Part shown: one piece after another, positions 26,322 through 36,429 of the stretch
Layout of the letters: each line of letters starts with the position of its first letter
How positions within the stretch are numbered: the stretch's first letter is position 1
Assembly: GCF_035984415.1 (NCBI RefSeq)
Contig: NZ_CP130721.1
Coordinates: 62,001-126,000, forward strand
Direction: 5' to 3'
Origin: Streptomyces sp. NBC_01296
GTDB lineage: Bacteria; Actinomycetota; Actinomycetes; Streptomycetales; Streptomycetaceae
DNA length: 64,000 nucleotides
Program-made: the position numbers and the translations under genes
The notes under the pieces: model-generated
The model's database searches: none
The model's input: the letters and a program-made list of their open reading frames with translations, nothing else
Told to the model about the DNA's origin: nothing

Positions 26322-27245
26322 TTGGCAGCCGTCGTCGCAGAACGCCCGACCCTCGTCCGCCTCAAGCCCGCCACGCGCCCCGGCGTGCGCGAGCTGCTGG
26401 CCACCGGCCGGCGCTCGTACTCGTTCGAGTTCTTCCCTCCCAAGACCGAGGCGGGCGAGCGCACCCTGTGGAACGCGATCCGCCGGATCGAGGCGTTCGC
26501 CCCCTCGTTCGTGTCCGTCACCTACGGGGCCGGCGGCTCCTCCCGCGACCGCACCGTCGAGGTCACCAAGAAGATCGCGGCCGAGACGACCCTGCGCCCG
26601 GTCGCGCACCTGACGGCGGTCGGCCACTCCCGGGCCGAGCTGCGCCACATCATCGGGCAGTACGCAGACGCCGGGATCCGGGACGTCCTCGCCCTGCGCG
26701 GGGACCCGCCGGGCGACCCGAAGGGCGCCTGGACCCCGCATCCGCAGGGCTTCGCGCACGCCCACGAGCTGGTCAGCATGATCCGGCAGCTGGGCGACTT
26801 CAGCGTGGGCGTGGCCGCGTTCCCCGAACGGCACCCCCGCTCCCCCGGATGGACCGACGACATCCGCCACTTCGCCGCCAAGTGCAAGGCGGGCGCGGAC
26901 TACGCGATCACGCAGATGTTCTTCCACGTCAATGACTACCTGCGGCTGCGTGACCGGCTGGCCGCGGTGGGCTGCCTGACCCCGATCATTCCCGAGATCA
27001 TGCCGGCGACCGACTTCCGTCAGATCCAGCGTTTCGCCGCACTGAGCAACGCCCGCTTCCCGGCCGCTCTGGCCGGCCGTCTGGAGGCCGCGCAGGACGA
27101 CCCGGCCGACGGACACCGGGTGGGCGTCGAGTACGCGACCGCGATGGCCGAACGCCTGCTGGCTGAAGGGGCCCCCGGCCTCCACTACATCACCCTCAAC
27201 CGCTCCACCGCGACGCTCGAGATCCACCAGAACCTGGGCGTCTAG
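26322..27245 (+). CDS. metF: 5,10-methylenetetrahydrofolate reductase
   Basis: A 307-residue TIM-barrel flavoenzyme that supplies 5-methyltetrahydrofolate to MetH. Conserved blocks: SFEFFPPKTEAGERTLW at the N-terminus, SVTYGAGGSSRDRT, DVLALRGDPPGD and ITQMFF. There is no nearby ATG/GTG in frame; TTG at 26322 lies 8 nt after GGAAGGA and gives the expected N-terminus. The gene sits 19 bp after metH. A long inverted repeat follows its stop. Confidence 0.94.
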   Translation: MAAVVAERPTLVRLKPATRPGVRELLATGRRSYSFEFFPPKTEAGERTLWNAIRRIEAFAPSFVSVTYGAGGSSRDRTVEVTKKIAAETTLRPVAHLTAVGHSRAELRHIIGQYADAGIRDVLALRGDPPGDPKGAWTPHPQGFAHAHELVSMIRQLGDFSVGVAAFPERHPRSPGWTDDIRHFAAKCKAGADYAITQMFFHVNDYLRLRDRLAAVGCLTPIIPEIMPATDFRQIQRFAALSNARFPAALAGRLEAAQDDPADGHRVGVEYATAMAERLLAEGAPGLHYITLNRSTATLEIHQNLGV

Positions 27246-27297
27246 GGGTGTCTGACGGAGGTCCGCGGCGTCCCCACAGACCTCCGTCAGACACCCC
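27245..27297. terminator. Long inverted repeat between metF and ahcY
   Basis: A 19-bp perfect stem (27245-27263 GGGGTGTCTGACGGAGGTC with 27279-27297) encloses a 15-nt loop; a GC flank extends pairing by TA. It begins in the metF stop codon and ends 30 bp before ahcY, so it may terminate, attenuate or protect transcript ends. No T-run follows. Confidence 0.75.
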
Positions 27298-27326
27298 CTA
27301 GCCCTCCATCCACCAACGGAGTCACC

Positions 27327-28745
<1,419 letters not shown>

Positions 28746-28772
28746 CCGCTCCTCGCGGCGGACACCCGCATT

Positions 28773-28798
28773 CGAGCCGGGCTTGAGGGCCCGGTTCG
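28773..28798 (+). terminator. Hairpin after ahcY
   Basis: A 10-bp stem with one G-T wobble (CGAGCCGGGC with GCCCGGTTCG, 28773-28782 and 28789-28798) and a 6-nt loop follows the ahcY stop by 27 nt. It likely ends the SAM-cycle transcript. Confidence 0.65.
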
Positions 28799-28847
28799 AT
28801 GCTGGGATGTCTGAAATGGGCCGCCTGAGAACGCCGAGGAGAGTCAG

Positions 28848-30401
28848 TTGGAGAGTCTGCGAGAGTGCGCCACCGAACTCGCGGCGATACGGGCCCTGGC
28901 GGTCGCCGGGCCCGGCGAACGGGAGACGGCGGCGCAGCACGCCAAGGGCAAACTGACGGCTCGCGAGCGGATCGGACTACTCTTCGACGACGGCTCGTTC
29001 TGCGAGGTCGAAGGACTGCGCAGGCACCGTGCGACCGGCTTCGGCCTGGAGGACAAGAAGCCCTACACCGACGGCGTCGTGACGGGCTGGGGCCGGGTCC
29101 ACGGCCGCACGGTCTTCGCCTACGCGCACGACTTCCGCATCTTCGGCGGCGCGCTCGGCGAGGCGCACGCCGAGAAGATCCACAAGCTGATGGACCTGGC
29201 GGAGGCCGCGGGCGCCCCGATCGTGGGCCTGTGCGACGGCGCCGGCGCCCGCATCCAGGAAGGGGTGACGGCGCTCGCCGGATACGGCGGCATCTTCCGC
29301 CGCAACGTCCGCAACTCGGGTGTGATCCCGCAGATCTCGGTGATCCTGGGACCGTGCGCCGGCGGCGCCGCGTACTCGCCGGCGCTGACGGACTTCGTCT
29401 TCATGGTCCGCGGCACCTCACAGATGTTCATCACGGGCCCGGACGTGGTCCAGGCCGTCACCGGCGAAGCGGTGACCATGGAACACCTCGGCGGCGCGGA
29501 CAGCCACGGGGCCGTGTCCGGCGTCGCCTCGTTCGTCCACGACGACGAACGCAGCTGCCTGGAGGACGTCCGGCACCTGCTGTCCCTGCTGCCGTCCAAC
29601 AACCGCGAACTGGCCCCGGCCGGCGACCTCGAGGACCCGGCGGACCGCCGCAACGACGCGCTGCTGGACCTGGTCCCGTCCCGTCCGACGCAGGGCTACG
29701 ACATCCGCGACGTCATCGAGGAGATCGTCGACCACGGCGACTACTTCGAGGTCCACGGCCAGTGGGCGCAGAACGTCGTGTGCGCGCTGGCGCGACTCGG
29801 CGGCCGCCTCGTGGGCCTGGTGGCGAACCAGCCCGCGCACCTGGCCGGCGTCCTGGACATCGAGGCCTCGGAGAAGGCCGCGCGGTTCGTGCAGTTCTGC
29901 GACGCGTTCTCCATCCCGCTGGTCACCCTGATCGACGTGCCGGGTTTCCTGCCGGGCGTGGACCAGGAACACCAGGGGATCATCCGCCACGGTGCGAAGC
30001 TCCTGTACGCCTACTGCAACGCCACGGTGCCGCGGATCAGCCTGGTCCTGCGCAAGGCGTACGGCGGTGCGTACATCGTGATGGACTCGCGGTCGATCGG
30101 CGCGGACGTCGCGCTGGCCTGGCCGTCGAACGAGATCGCGGTCATGGGCGCGGAGGGTGCGGCGAACGTCATCTTCCGCCGGGAGATCGCCGCCTCCGCA
30201 GATCCGGAGGCGACCCGGGCGCAGAAGATCAAGGAGTACCAGTCGGAGCTGATGCATCCGTACTACGCGGCGGAGCGCGGCCTGGTGGACGATGTCGTCG
30301 ACCCGGCCGAAACCCGGTCCCGGCTGATCGCCACGCTCGGGATGCTGCACGCCAAGAACGCGCCGCAGCCCAGCCGCAAGCACGGGAACCTCCCCATGTA
30401 G
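28848..30401 (+). CDS. Acyl-CoA carboxylase carboxyltransferase (beta) subunit
   Basis: A 517-residue carboxyltransferase of the PccB/AccD type. It shows the two crotonase-like halves: GLCDGAGARIQEGV and GPCAGGAAYSPALTDFVFMV in the N-half, and IDVPGFLPGVDQEHQGIIRHGAKLL and RKAYGGAYIVMDSRSIGAD in the C-half. TTG 28848 follows GAGGAG. It would need a biotinylated alpha subunit, which is not in the window. It probably makes malonyl-CoA or methylmalonyl-CoA for the PKSs; the substrate-selecting residue near the middle of the C-half cannot be assigned safely. Confidence 0.92.
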   Translation: MESLRECATELAAIRALAVAGPGERETAAQHAKGKLTARERIGLLFDDGSFCEVEGLRRHRATGFGLEDKKPYTDGVVTGWGRVHGRTVFAYAHDFRIFGGALGEAHAEKIHKLMDLAEAAGAPIVGLCDGAGARIQEGVTALAGYGGIFRRNVRNSGVIPQISVILGPCAGGAAYSPALTDFVFMVRGTSQMFITGPDVVQAVTGEAVTMEHLGGADSHGAVSGVASFVHDDERSCLEDVRHLLSLLPSNNRELAPAGDLEDPADRRNDALLDLVPSRPTQGYDIRDVIEEIVDHGDYFEVHGQWAQNVVCALARLGGRLVGLVANQPAHLAGVLDIEASEKAARFVQFCDAFSIPLVTLIDVPGFLPGVDQEHQGIIRHGAKLLYAYCNATVPRISLVLRKAYGGAYIVMDSRSIGADVALAWPSNEIAVMGAEGAANVIFRREIAASADPEATRAQKIKEYQSELMHPYYAAERGLVDDVVDPAETRSRLIATLGMLHAKNAPQPSRKHGNLPM

Positions 30402-30434
30402 GACGGGGAGGGAATCCGGCGGGCACAAAACCGG

Positions 30435-30467
30435 GGAGCCGGGACGGGGATCACCCGTCCCGGCTCC
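30435..30467 (+). terminator. Terminator after the carboxylase gene
   Basis: A perfect 14-bp stem (GGAGCCGGGACGGG at 30435-30448 with 30454-30467) and 5-nt loop, followed by TTCGTTTCC. The rest of the 346-bp gap to the regulator (30468-30747) shows nothing I can name. Confidence 0.85.
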
Positions 30468-30747
30468 TTCGTTTCCGCGCCCGCACCCGGCGCATCACGC
30501 CCGGCGTGCGCGGCCGCGGCCGTTCCCGGGCCGCCGGTGGACCGCAGGGCCGCCACAGTGCTGCTGCCCCGCGGCGTCCGCGCCCGGTTCGGCCCGCGGC
30601 TCGTCCGGCGCGGCGAATCCCCGCCGGGCCGCCCCGGGCCGCCGCCCTGCCCGTCCCCGGCCGCTCCAGCGAGCCTCAGGCCCGCCACCAGCGGCTCTTC
30701 CCCGCGCCCCGGCAGACTTCCCGGGAACGAGGGCAGGGGGAGGGCCG

Positions 30748-33027
30748 ATGATGCCGAGGCCGCTGGAACTGGTGCGGCGGGACGGAGAGCTCGCCATGCT
30801 CCGCGGACTGCTGGCGGCGACCCGGCGCGGCGAGGGCGGCGCCGCCCTTGTCACCGGCAGCCCCGGCACGGGGAAGACCGCGCTGATCCGGGCCTTCGGC
30901 GACGAGGCCGCGCGAGCCGGTGCCGTCGTCCTGCACGCGTCCGCCTCCCCCGCCGAGCAGGGCCTGCCGCTCGGGGTCGCCGGTCAGCTGCTGAGCGCCG
31001 TGCCCGGATTCACCGGTCCCGAACCCGAACCCGCCGACGCCCTGCGAGCGGTACGGGACGTCCTCGTCGGGCTGTCCGCCGCCGCGCCGGTCGTCGTCGC
31101 CGTCGACGACATCGAGTACACCGACGAGCTCTCGGCACGCTGTCTGCTCTACCTGTGCGGCCGGATCGGCGCCGCCCGCATCATGCTGCTCGGCGCAGGC
31201 TCCCCCTACCCGGCACCGCATCCGGCGGGCTCCGCGCTGCCGGTCGCCGAACTCGTCCGCCATCCGCGGTGCCTGGCCGTCGCGCTGACCACCCTCGACG
31301 AGGACGCCGTCGAAGCGTTCCTGCACGCACCGTACGGCGGCGCCATGGAGCGGGCCGAGGCCCGGCGGCTCGCCCCCGCCTGGCACGGGGCCACCGGCGG
31401 CAACCCCCGGCTGCTGCACGCCCTGGCCGAGGACCGGCTCCAGTTCGGCCCGCTGCGCTCGGCCCGCCCGGTCGCCGGCACCGCCTTCAAACGGGCCGTC
31501 ACCGGCTGCCTGCGCGCCGACGGGACCCGGGACACGGCCCGGGCGCTCGCCGTACTCGGCCGCTCCGCCACCCTGACCGTCGTCGCCCGGCTGCTCGGCG
31601 TCCACGAACGGGCCGTGGGACCGCTGATGGATTCGCTGGCCGACACCGGACTGCTCGCCTCCGGGCGGTTCCGGAACGAGGCGGCGCGGGCCGCCGTACT
31701 GGAGGAACTGCCGCCGCGCGAATGCGCCCGGCTGCACGGCGAGGCCGTCGCGCTGCTGCGTGCCGAGGGCGCCGGCGCCGAGACCGTCGCCCGGCACCTG
31801 GTCGCGACCGATCCGGCGGACCCGGCCTCCGCAGGACCGTGGGCCGTCGACGTCCTCGCCGAGGCCGCGGAACACGCCCTGCGGGCCGGACGGCCCAGGC
31901 CCGCCGCGGGCTTCCTCGCCGCCGCGCACGACAGGTGCCCGGACCCGGCGCGCAGGGCCGCCCTGCTCGGCTCGCTGGCCGCGGCCGAATGGGAGAGCGA
32001 CCCGGCAGCAGTGGTCCGCCATCTGCCGGCGCTCGAACAGGACCTGTGCGCCGGCCGGTTCGACCCGGTGCGGGCCGGCGTTCCGCTCGGGCTGCTGCTG
32101 TGGCACGGCCGTCCCGACGCGGCCTCCCGCGCCCTGCAGACCCTCGGCGAGGCCGGAGCCGCGGAGGAGGCGGCGCGGCTGAGGGCCCCGGAGCAGTACG
32201 CCTACCCCCGACCGGGCCTGCCGCAGGACCCGGCGGTCGGGGAACGGGCCGCGCGGGCCGTGGCCTCGCGCCAGCACCCGGCGCCCGGCGTCGCGGCGGC
32301 GCTGTGCGCCCTGCTGTACCTGGGGGAGAGCGACCGGGCCGAGCAGTGGCAGGCACTGCTGCGGGAGACACAGCCGGTGCCGGGCGCCCTGGACACCCCG
32401 GCCCGCCGGGCCGTGACGGCGGCGGCCACGGCCGTGGTGCAGGCCCGGCTGGGCCGGCACGCGGAGGCTTCGGAGGCGGCGGAGCGGGCGCTGGGCCTGC
32501 TGGCGCCCGAGGCCTGGGGCGTGGCGCTGGGCATGCCGCTGTCCGCCGCGGTGCTCGCTGCCACCGGGCTCGGCGACCACGAGCGGGCGGCCCGGCTGCT
32601 GCGCACGCCGGTGCCGGAGGCGATGTTCCGCACCCGAGCGGCCGCCCACTACCTGCTCGCCCGCGGCCGGTTCCGGCTCGCCGCGGGGCAGCCGGTGGCC
32701 GCCCTCGGCGATCTGCACGCCTGCCGGGACCTGCTGGCCGGCTGGGACATCGCCCCGGGCACGGCCCTGGACTGGAGCACCCCCGCGGCGCAGGCGCGCG
32801 GGGCCGGCGCGGGCGGGGCGGCGCCGGACCCCATCGGGGTGCTCAGCCGGGCCGAACGGCGGGTGGCGGTGCTCGCGGCGCAGGGCTGCACCAACCAGCA
32901 CATCGCGAGCCGGCTGTTCGTGACCGCGAGCACGGTGGAGCAGCACCTGACGAAGGTCTACCGCAAACTCCGGCTCACCTCCCGCACGGACCTGGCCGCC
33001 CTGCTCGGCCCCGTCCCGTGCGGTTGA
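30748..33027 (+). CDS. LAL-type (large ATP-binding LuxR) transcriptional regulator
   Basis: A 759-residue regulator. N-terminal AAA-type ATPase with Walker A GSPGTGKTAL (about residues 37-46) and Walker B VVVAVDDIEY, a long helical middle region, and a C-terminal LuxR helix-turn-helix (LSRAERRVAVLAAQGCTNQH, then IASRLFVTASTVEQHLTKVY). LAL proteins are cluster-situated activators of macrolide and other PKS genes. At 759 residues it is shorter than the common 900-1,000. GGGGGAGGG precedes tandem ATG codons at 30748 and 30751. No SARP-type repeats were seen upstream, so it may act independently of, or above, the SARPs. Confidence 0.94.
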   Translation: MMPRPLELVRRDGELAMLRGLLAATRRGEGGAALVTGSPGTGKTALIRAFGDEAARAGAVVLHASASPAEQGLPLGVAGQLLSAVPGFTGPEPEPADALRAVRDVLVGLSAAAPVVVAVDDIEYTDELSARCLLYLCGRIGAARIMLLGAGSPYPAPHPAGSALPVAELVRHPRCLAVALTTLDEDAVEAFLHAPYGGAMERAEARRLAPAWHGATGGNPRLLHALAEDRLQFGPLRSARPVAGTAFKRAVTGCLRADGTRDTARALAVLGRSATLTVVARLLGVHERAVGPLMDSLADTGLLASGRFRNEAARAAVLEELPPRECARLHGEAVALLRAEGAGAETVARHLVATDPADPASAGPWAVDVLAEAAEHALRAGRPRPAAGFLAAAHDRCPDPARRAALLGSLAAAEWESDPAAVVRHLPALEQDLCAGRFDPVRAGVPLGLLLWHGRPDAASRALQTLGEAGAAEEAARLRAPEQYAYPRPGLPQDPAVGERAARAVASRQHPAPGVAAALCALLYLGESDRAEQWQALLRETQPVPGALDTPARRAVTAAATAVVQARLGRHAEASEAAERALGLLAPEAWGVALGMPLSAAVLAATGLGDHERAARLLRTPVPEAMFRTRAAAHYLLARGRFRLAAGQPVAALGDLHACRDLLAGWDIAPGTALDWSTPAAQARGAGAGGAAPDPIGVLSRAERRVAVLAAQGCTNQHIASRLFVTASTVEQHLTKVYRKLRLTSRTDLAALLGPVPCG

Positions 33028-33052
33028 GCGCCCGCTGAGCGGCGACCGCCGC

Positions 33053-33071
33053 CACCCCGGCCGGCGGGGTG
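33053..33071. terminator. Short hairpin between convergent genes
   Basis: CACCCCG and CGGGGTG pair over a 5-nt loop directly before the stop of the minus-strand dehydrogenase and after the LAL gene. Confidence 0.5.
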
Positions 33072-34859
33072 TCAGGCGCGGCGTTCGTGCGTACGGAACC
33101 CCCGCTTGTTCTTGCGGCCCAGGGCACCCGCCGCGACCAGCTCGGCCAGTGCGGTGGACGGGGTCAGTTCCGGCAGCCGGAAGTCGTCGAAGAGCCGCTC
33201 CTGGATGGCGAGGGAGACGTCGAGGCCGATCGTGTCCAGCAGGGCGAACGGCCCCATCGGGTAGCCGTGGCCCTGCTCGACGGCCGCGTCCGTCGCCGCG
33301 ATGTCCGTGTCGGCGTCCTCCAGCAGCGCCAGCGCGTCCCCGAGGTACGGGAACAGCAGCCGGTTGACGATGAACCCGGTGCGGTCCGGGCACTCCACGG
33401 CGGTCTTGCCCAGGTCGCGGCAGAGCTGCCGGGCCGTGGCCAGCACGTCCTCGTGCGCCTCGGGCGTGTGCACCAGCTCCACCAGCCGCATCACCGGGGC
33501 CGGGTTGAAGAAGTGCAGGCCGATCACGTCGGCGGGCCGGCCGGCCGCCCGGGCACAGGCGGCGACGGACAGGCTCGAGGTGCTGGTGGCCAGGACGGTG
33601 CCCGGGGCGCAGACCTCCCCGAGACGGCCGAACAGTGCCTGCTTCGCGTCGAGATCCTCGACGATCGCCTCCACGACCACCTCGCAGCCGCCGAGGACCG
33701 CGAGGTCCACGGAGGTCTCCAGGCGGCCGAGCGCGGCCTCCCGCTCTGCGGGAGTGATCCGGCCCCGCCGCACCCGGCGGGTCAGCGAGTCGCCGACGTT
33801 CGCCAGGGCCCGCGCGGCCTGCTCCGCGCCGCGCGCGACGAGTACGGTGGGCAGCCCGGCCACGGCCACGACCTCGGCGATGCCGCAGGCCATGGCGCCC
33901 GAGCCGACCACGCCGACCCGGGTGACGGGCCGGGGCGTGCCCGCACCGGCGTCCCGGCCGGCGGGGGCGACGACGGCGCCCTGCTCGTCGTACCGGGCGA
34001 AGCCCTCGCCGTTCTTGCGGCCCAGCAGGCCGGCCGTGACCATCCGGCTGAGCAGCGGCGAGGGTTCGAACGCACAGTCGCCGGTGCGCCGCCAGCGGGA
34101 GAGCAGCGCGGAGTGCACCGAGTCGATGCCCATGAGGTCCAGCGTTTCGAGGGGACCCCGCGGCAGTCCGCAGCCCAGCCGCATGGCGGTGTCGATATCC
34201 CCGGCGCTCGCGTAGCCCTCGTCGCAGAGGATCGCCGCCCGGTTGAGGTAGGCCAGCACCAGGTCGTCCGCGTCCGCGGCCGGACGGGCGGCGATCGCCA
34301 CCGGGCGCAGTCCGAGCGCCGCGACCAGGGCGTAGAGCGCGGCCGCCGTCCCGGGCGAGGCCAGCGGGGGGCGTACCGGGGCCACGGGCCCGCCGGGGGC
34401 GGGCGGGGCGAGGAACCGCAGCCCGGCGAGGGATTCGGGGCGGCCGGAGGCGATGGCCAGCCGGGGCACCGAAAGCGTGGTGGTGGTGGTCAGCACGGGG
34501 ACGTCCGGCGCGCACCGGGCGGTGATCTCGCGCAGCACCGCCGTCTTGACGTCCGCGTCCTCGGTGACGGCCTCGATCACCAGCTGTGCCCCGGACAGGG
34601 CGGCCGGGTCGCCGGTCAGGGTGACGGCGGCCCGCTGCGGGCCGCCCTGCCCCTCGCCCCGGTCGTGTGCCCGTGCCTGGGCCGCGGCCTTGAGCCGGCA
34701 GGCAGCTCGGTCCAGCGCGTCCAGGTCGGTGTCGACCGCGATGACCTCGAGCCCTGCGTCGTGCGCGAGGTGCAGCAGCGCCTCGCCGACCGTGCCCAGC
34801 CCGACGATGCCGAGCGTTCCGACGGTCGTGGGGGCGGTCTCCGTGTGCTCGGTGGTCAC
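33072..34859 (-). CDS. Fused (duplicated) 3-hydroxyacyl-CoA dehydrogenase
   Basis: A 595-residue protein of two tandem 3-hydroxyacyl-CoA dehydrogenase units, each with a GxGxxG NAD motif (GIVGLGTVGEA near residue 15; GVVGSGAMACGIAEV near residue 305) and a C-terminal half ending in a GLLGRKNGEGF or GALGRKNKRGF signature. The second unit keeps the catalytic-region text IGLHFFNPAPVMRLVELV; the first is shorter and diverged (LRFLAPPAPGGPVAPV), so it may be inactive. It overlaps the CCR gene by 4 nt. In ethylmalonyl-CoA supply, such an enzyme reduces acetoacetyl-CoA to 3-hydroxybutyryl-CoA, the precursor of crotonyl-CoA. No enoyl-CoA hydratase is in the window. Confidence 0.9.
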   Translation of the reverse strand: MTTEHTETAPTTVGTLGIVGLGTVGEALLHLAHDAGLEVIAVDTDLDALDRAACRLKAAAQARAHDRGEGQGGPQRAAVTLTGDPAALSGAQLVIEAVTEDADVKTAVLREITARCAPDVPVLTTTTTLSVPRLAIASGRPESLAGLRFLAPPAPGGPVAPVRPPLASPGTAAALYALVAALGLRPVAIAARPAADADDLVLAYLNRAAILCDEGYASAGDIDTAMRLGCGLPRGPLETLDLMGIDSVHSALLSRWRRTGDCAFEPSPLLSRMVTAGLLGRKNGEGFARYDEQGAVVAPAGRDAGAGTPRPVTRVGVVGSGAMACGIAEVVAVAGLPTVLVARGAEQAARALANVGDSLTRRVRRGRITPAEREAALGRLETSVDLAVLGGCEVVVEAIVEDLDAKQALFGRLGEVCAPGTVLATSTSSLSVAACARAAGRPADVIGLHFFNPAPVMRLVELVHTPEAHEDVLATARQLCRDLGKTAVECPDRTGFIVNRLLFPYLGDALALLEDADTDIAATDAAVEQGHGYPMGPFALLDTIGLDVSLAIQERLFDDFRLPELTPSTALAELVAAGALGRKNKRGFRTHERRA

Positions 34860-36205
34860 TGGCCGGCCTCCTCGGTACGGAACCTGTTGATGGCGTCGAG
34901 GTGCCGGGCGCGCAGCTCGTGCTTGCGCACGCCCAGGCCCTCGCCGGGGGCGAGCGCGAGCACGCCCACCTTGCCGTGGTGGTGGTTCTGGTGGACCTCG
35001 TAGGCGGCCTGGCCGGTCTCCTCCAGGGAGTAGACCTTCGAGAGCGTGGGGTGGATCTTGCCCTTGGCGATCAGGCGGTTGGCCTCCCAGGCCTCGCGGT
35101 AGTTGGCGAAGTGCGAGCCGACGATCCGCTTGAGCGACATCCACAGGTAGCGGTTGTCGAACTCGTGCCGGTACCCGGAGGTCGAGGCGCAGGTGACGAT
35201 CGTTCCGCCCTTGCGGGCCACGTACACGGAGGCGCCGAAGGTCTCGCGGCCCGGGTGCTCGAAGACGATGTCCACGTCCTCGCCGCCGGTCAGCTCGCGG
35301 ATGCGCGAGCCGAAGCGCTTCCATTCCCGCGGGTCCTGGGTGTGCTCGTCCTTCCAGAACCGGAAGCCTTCCGCCGTGCGGTCGATGATCGCCTCGGCGC
35401 CCATGGAGCGGCAGATGTCGGCTTTCTGCGGACTGGACACCACGCAGATCGGGTTGGCGCCGCCGGCCAGGGCCAGCTGGGTGGCGTACGAGCCGAGACC
35501 GCCGCCCGCGCCCCAGATCAGCACGTTGTCGCCCTGCTTCATCCCCGCGCCGTTGCGGGAGACGAGCTGCCGGTACGCCGTGGAGTTGACCAGGCCCGGG
35601 GAGGCGGCCTCCTCCCAGGTCAGGTGCTCGGGCTTGGGCATCAGCTGGTTCGACTTGACGAGGGCGAACTCAGCCAGGCCGCCGAAGTTGGTCTCGAAGC
35701 CCCAGATCCGCTGCTCTGGGTCGAGCATCGTGTCCCCGTGCCCGTCGGCCGACTCCAGCTCCACGGACAGGCAGTGGGCCACCACCCGGTCGCCGACCTG
35801 CCAGCGGTTCACGCCGGGGCCGGTGCGCAGGACCACGCCGCACAGGTCGGACCCGAGCACGTGGTACGGCAGGTCGTGACGCTTCGTCAGCTCGCTGAGC
35901 CGGCCGTAGCGCTCCAGGAAGCCGAAGGTCGCAAGCGGTTCGAAGATCGACGACCACACCGTGTTGTAGTTGATGGAGCTGGCCATCACCGCGATCAGGG
36001 CCTCGCCCGGCCCCGGCTCGGGGGTCGGCACGTCCTGGAGGTGCAGTGACTTGCGGGGGTCCTTGTCCGCCGTCGCCATGCCGTCGAACATGCCGGTGTC
36101 TTCCTTGCGGACCACGTTGCCGCGGTAGCTCTCCGGCAGCCGAAGGTGCCGGAAGTCACCGGGTGTCGCGTCCTCGGAGAGAAGAGCACTGATGATCTCG
36201 TCCAC
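34856..36205 (-). CDS. ccr: Crotonyl-CoA carboxylase/reductase
   Basis: A 449-residue enzyme of the medium-chain dehydrogenase family that reductively carboxylates crotonyl-CoA (or longer enoyl-CoA) to ethylmalonyl-CoA (or homologues). CCR hallmarks: VMASSINYNTVWSSIFEP, LGSDLCGVVLRTG, GAGGGLGSYATQLA and the CO2/acyl pocket region around IVFEHPGRETFGASVY. GTG 36205 is chosen because AAGGGA lies 6 nt upstream and the N-terminus VDEIISALLSEDATPGDF matches the family. It agrees with the TAGH motif of the first AT in the PKS-NRPS. The 224-bp divergent region to the thioesterase holds TCAGGGG and CCAGGGG 11 bp apart (36303, 36314) but no convincing -10. Confidence 0.95.
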   Translation of the reverse strand: MDEIISALLSEDATPGDFRHLRLPESYRGNVVRKEDTGMFDGMATADKDPRKSLHLQDVPTPEPGPGEALIAVMASSINYNTVWSSIFEPLATFGFLERYGRLSELTKRHDLPYHVLGSDLCGVVLRTGPGVNRWQVGDRVVAHCLSVELESADGHGDTMLDPEQRIWGFETNFGGLAEFALVKSNQLMPKPEHLTWEEAASPGLVNSTAYRQLVSRNGAGMKQGDNVLIWGAGGGLGSYATQLALAGGANPICVVSSPQKADICRSMGAEAIIDRTAEGFRFWKDEHTQDPREWKRFGSRIRELTGGEDVDIVFEHPGRETFGASVYVARKGGTIVTCASTSGYRHEFDNRYLWMSLKRIVGSHFANYREAWEANRLIAKGKIHPTLSKVYSLEETGQAAYEVHQNHHHGKVGVLALAPGEGLGVRKHELRARHLDAINRFRTEEAGQ

Positions 36206-36429
36206 GTGATGTCCCTTGAAGTCGAGGAGCGCCTCAGCCAAACGTAGAAAGCTCACGCTCCGCCGGGCACCCCAGTTGCACCCCTACTCCCCGCCCGCCC
36301 GGTCAGGGGTGTGCCAGGGGATCCGGCGCAGGCCCCGCCGCCCGCAGGCTGGGGTTGGAGCTCTGCTCGGGGACGGCCGGAGAACGGCCGAAGGAGCGCC
36401 GGGTGGAGCGAGCCGAGCGAGGAGAGACA

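Noticed and set aside
22751..26521. A 1,256-codon minus-strand frame opposite metH
   Set aside because: Antisense shadow of a fully recognisable MetH; no motif of its own.
36303..36334. TCAGGGG and CCAGGGG 11 bp apart, then CAGGCC after 8 nt, as a SARP promoter of the KAS III-minimal PKS operon
   Set aside because: The heptamers lack the TCGA core and the hexamer lacks the final T; too weak in GC-rich DNA to claim.
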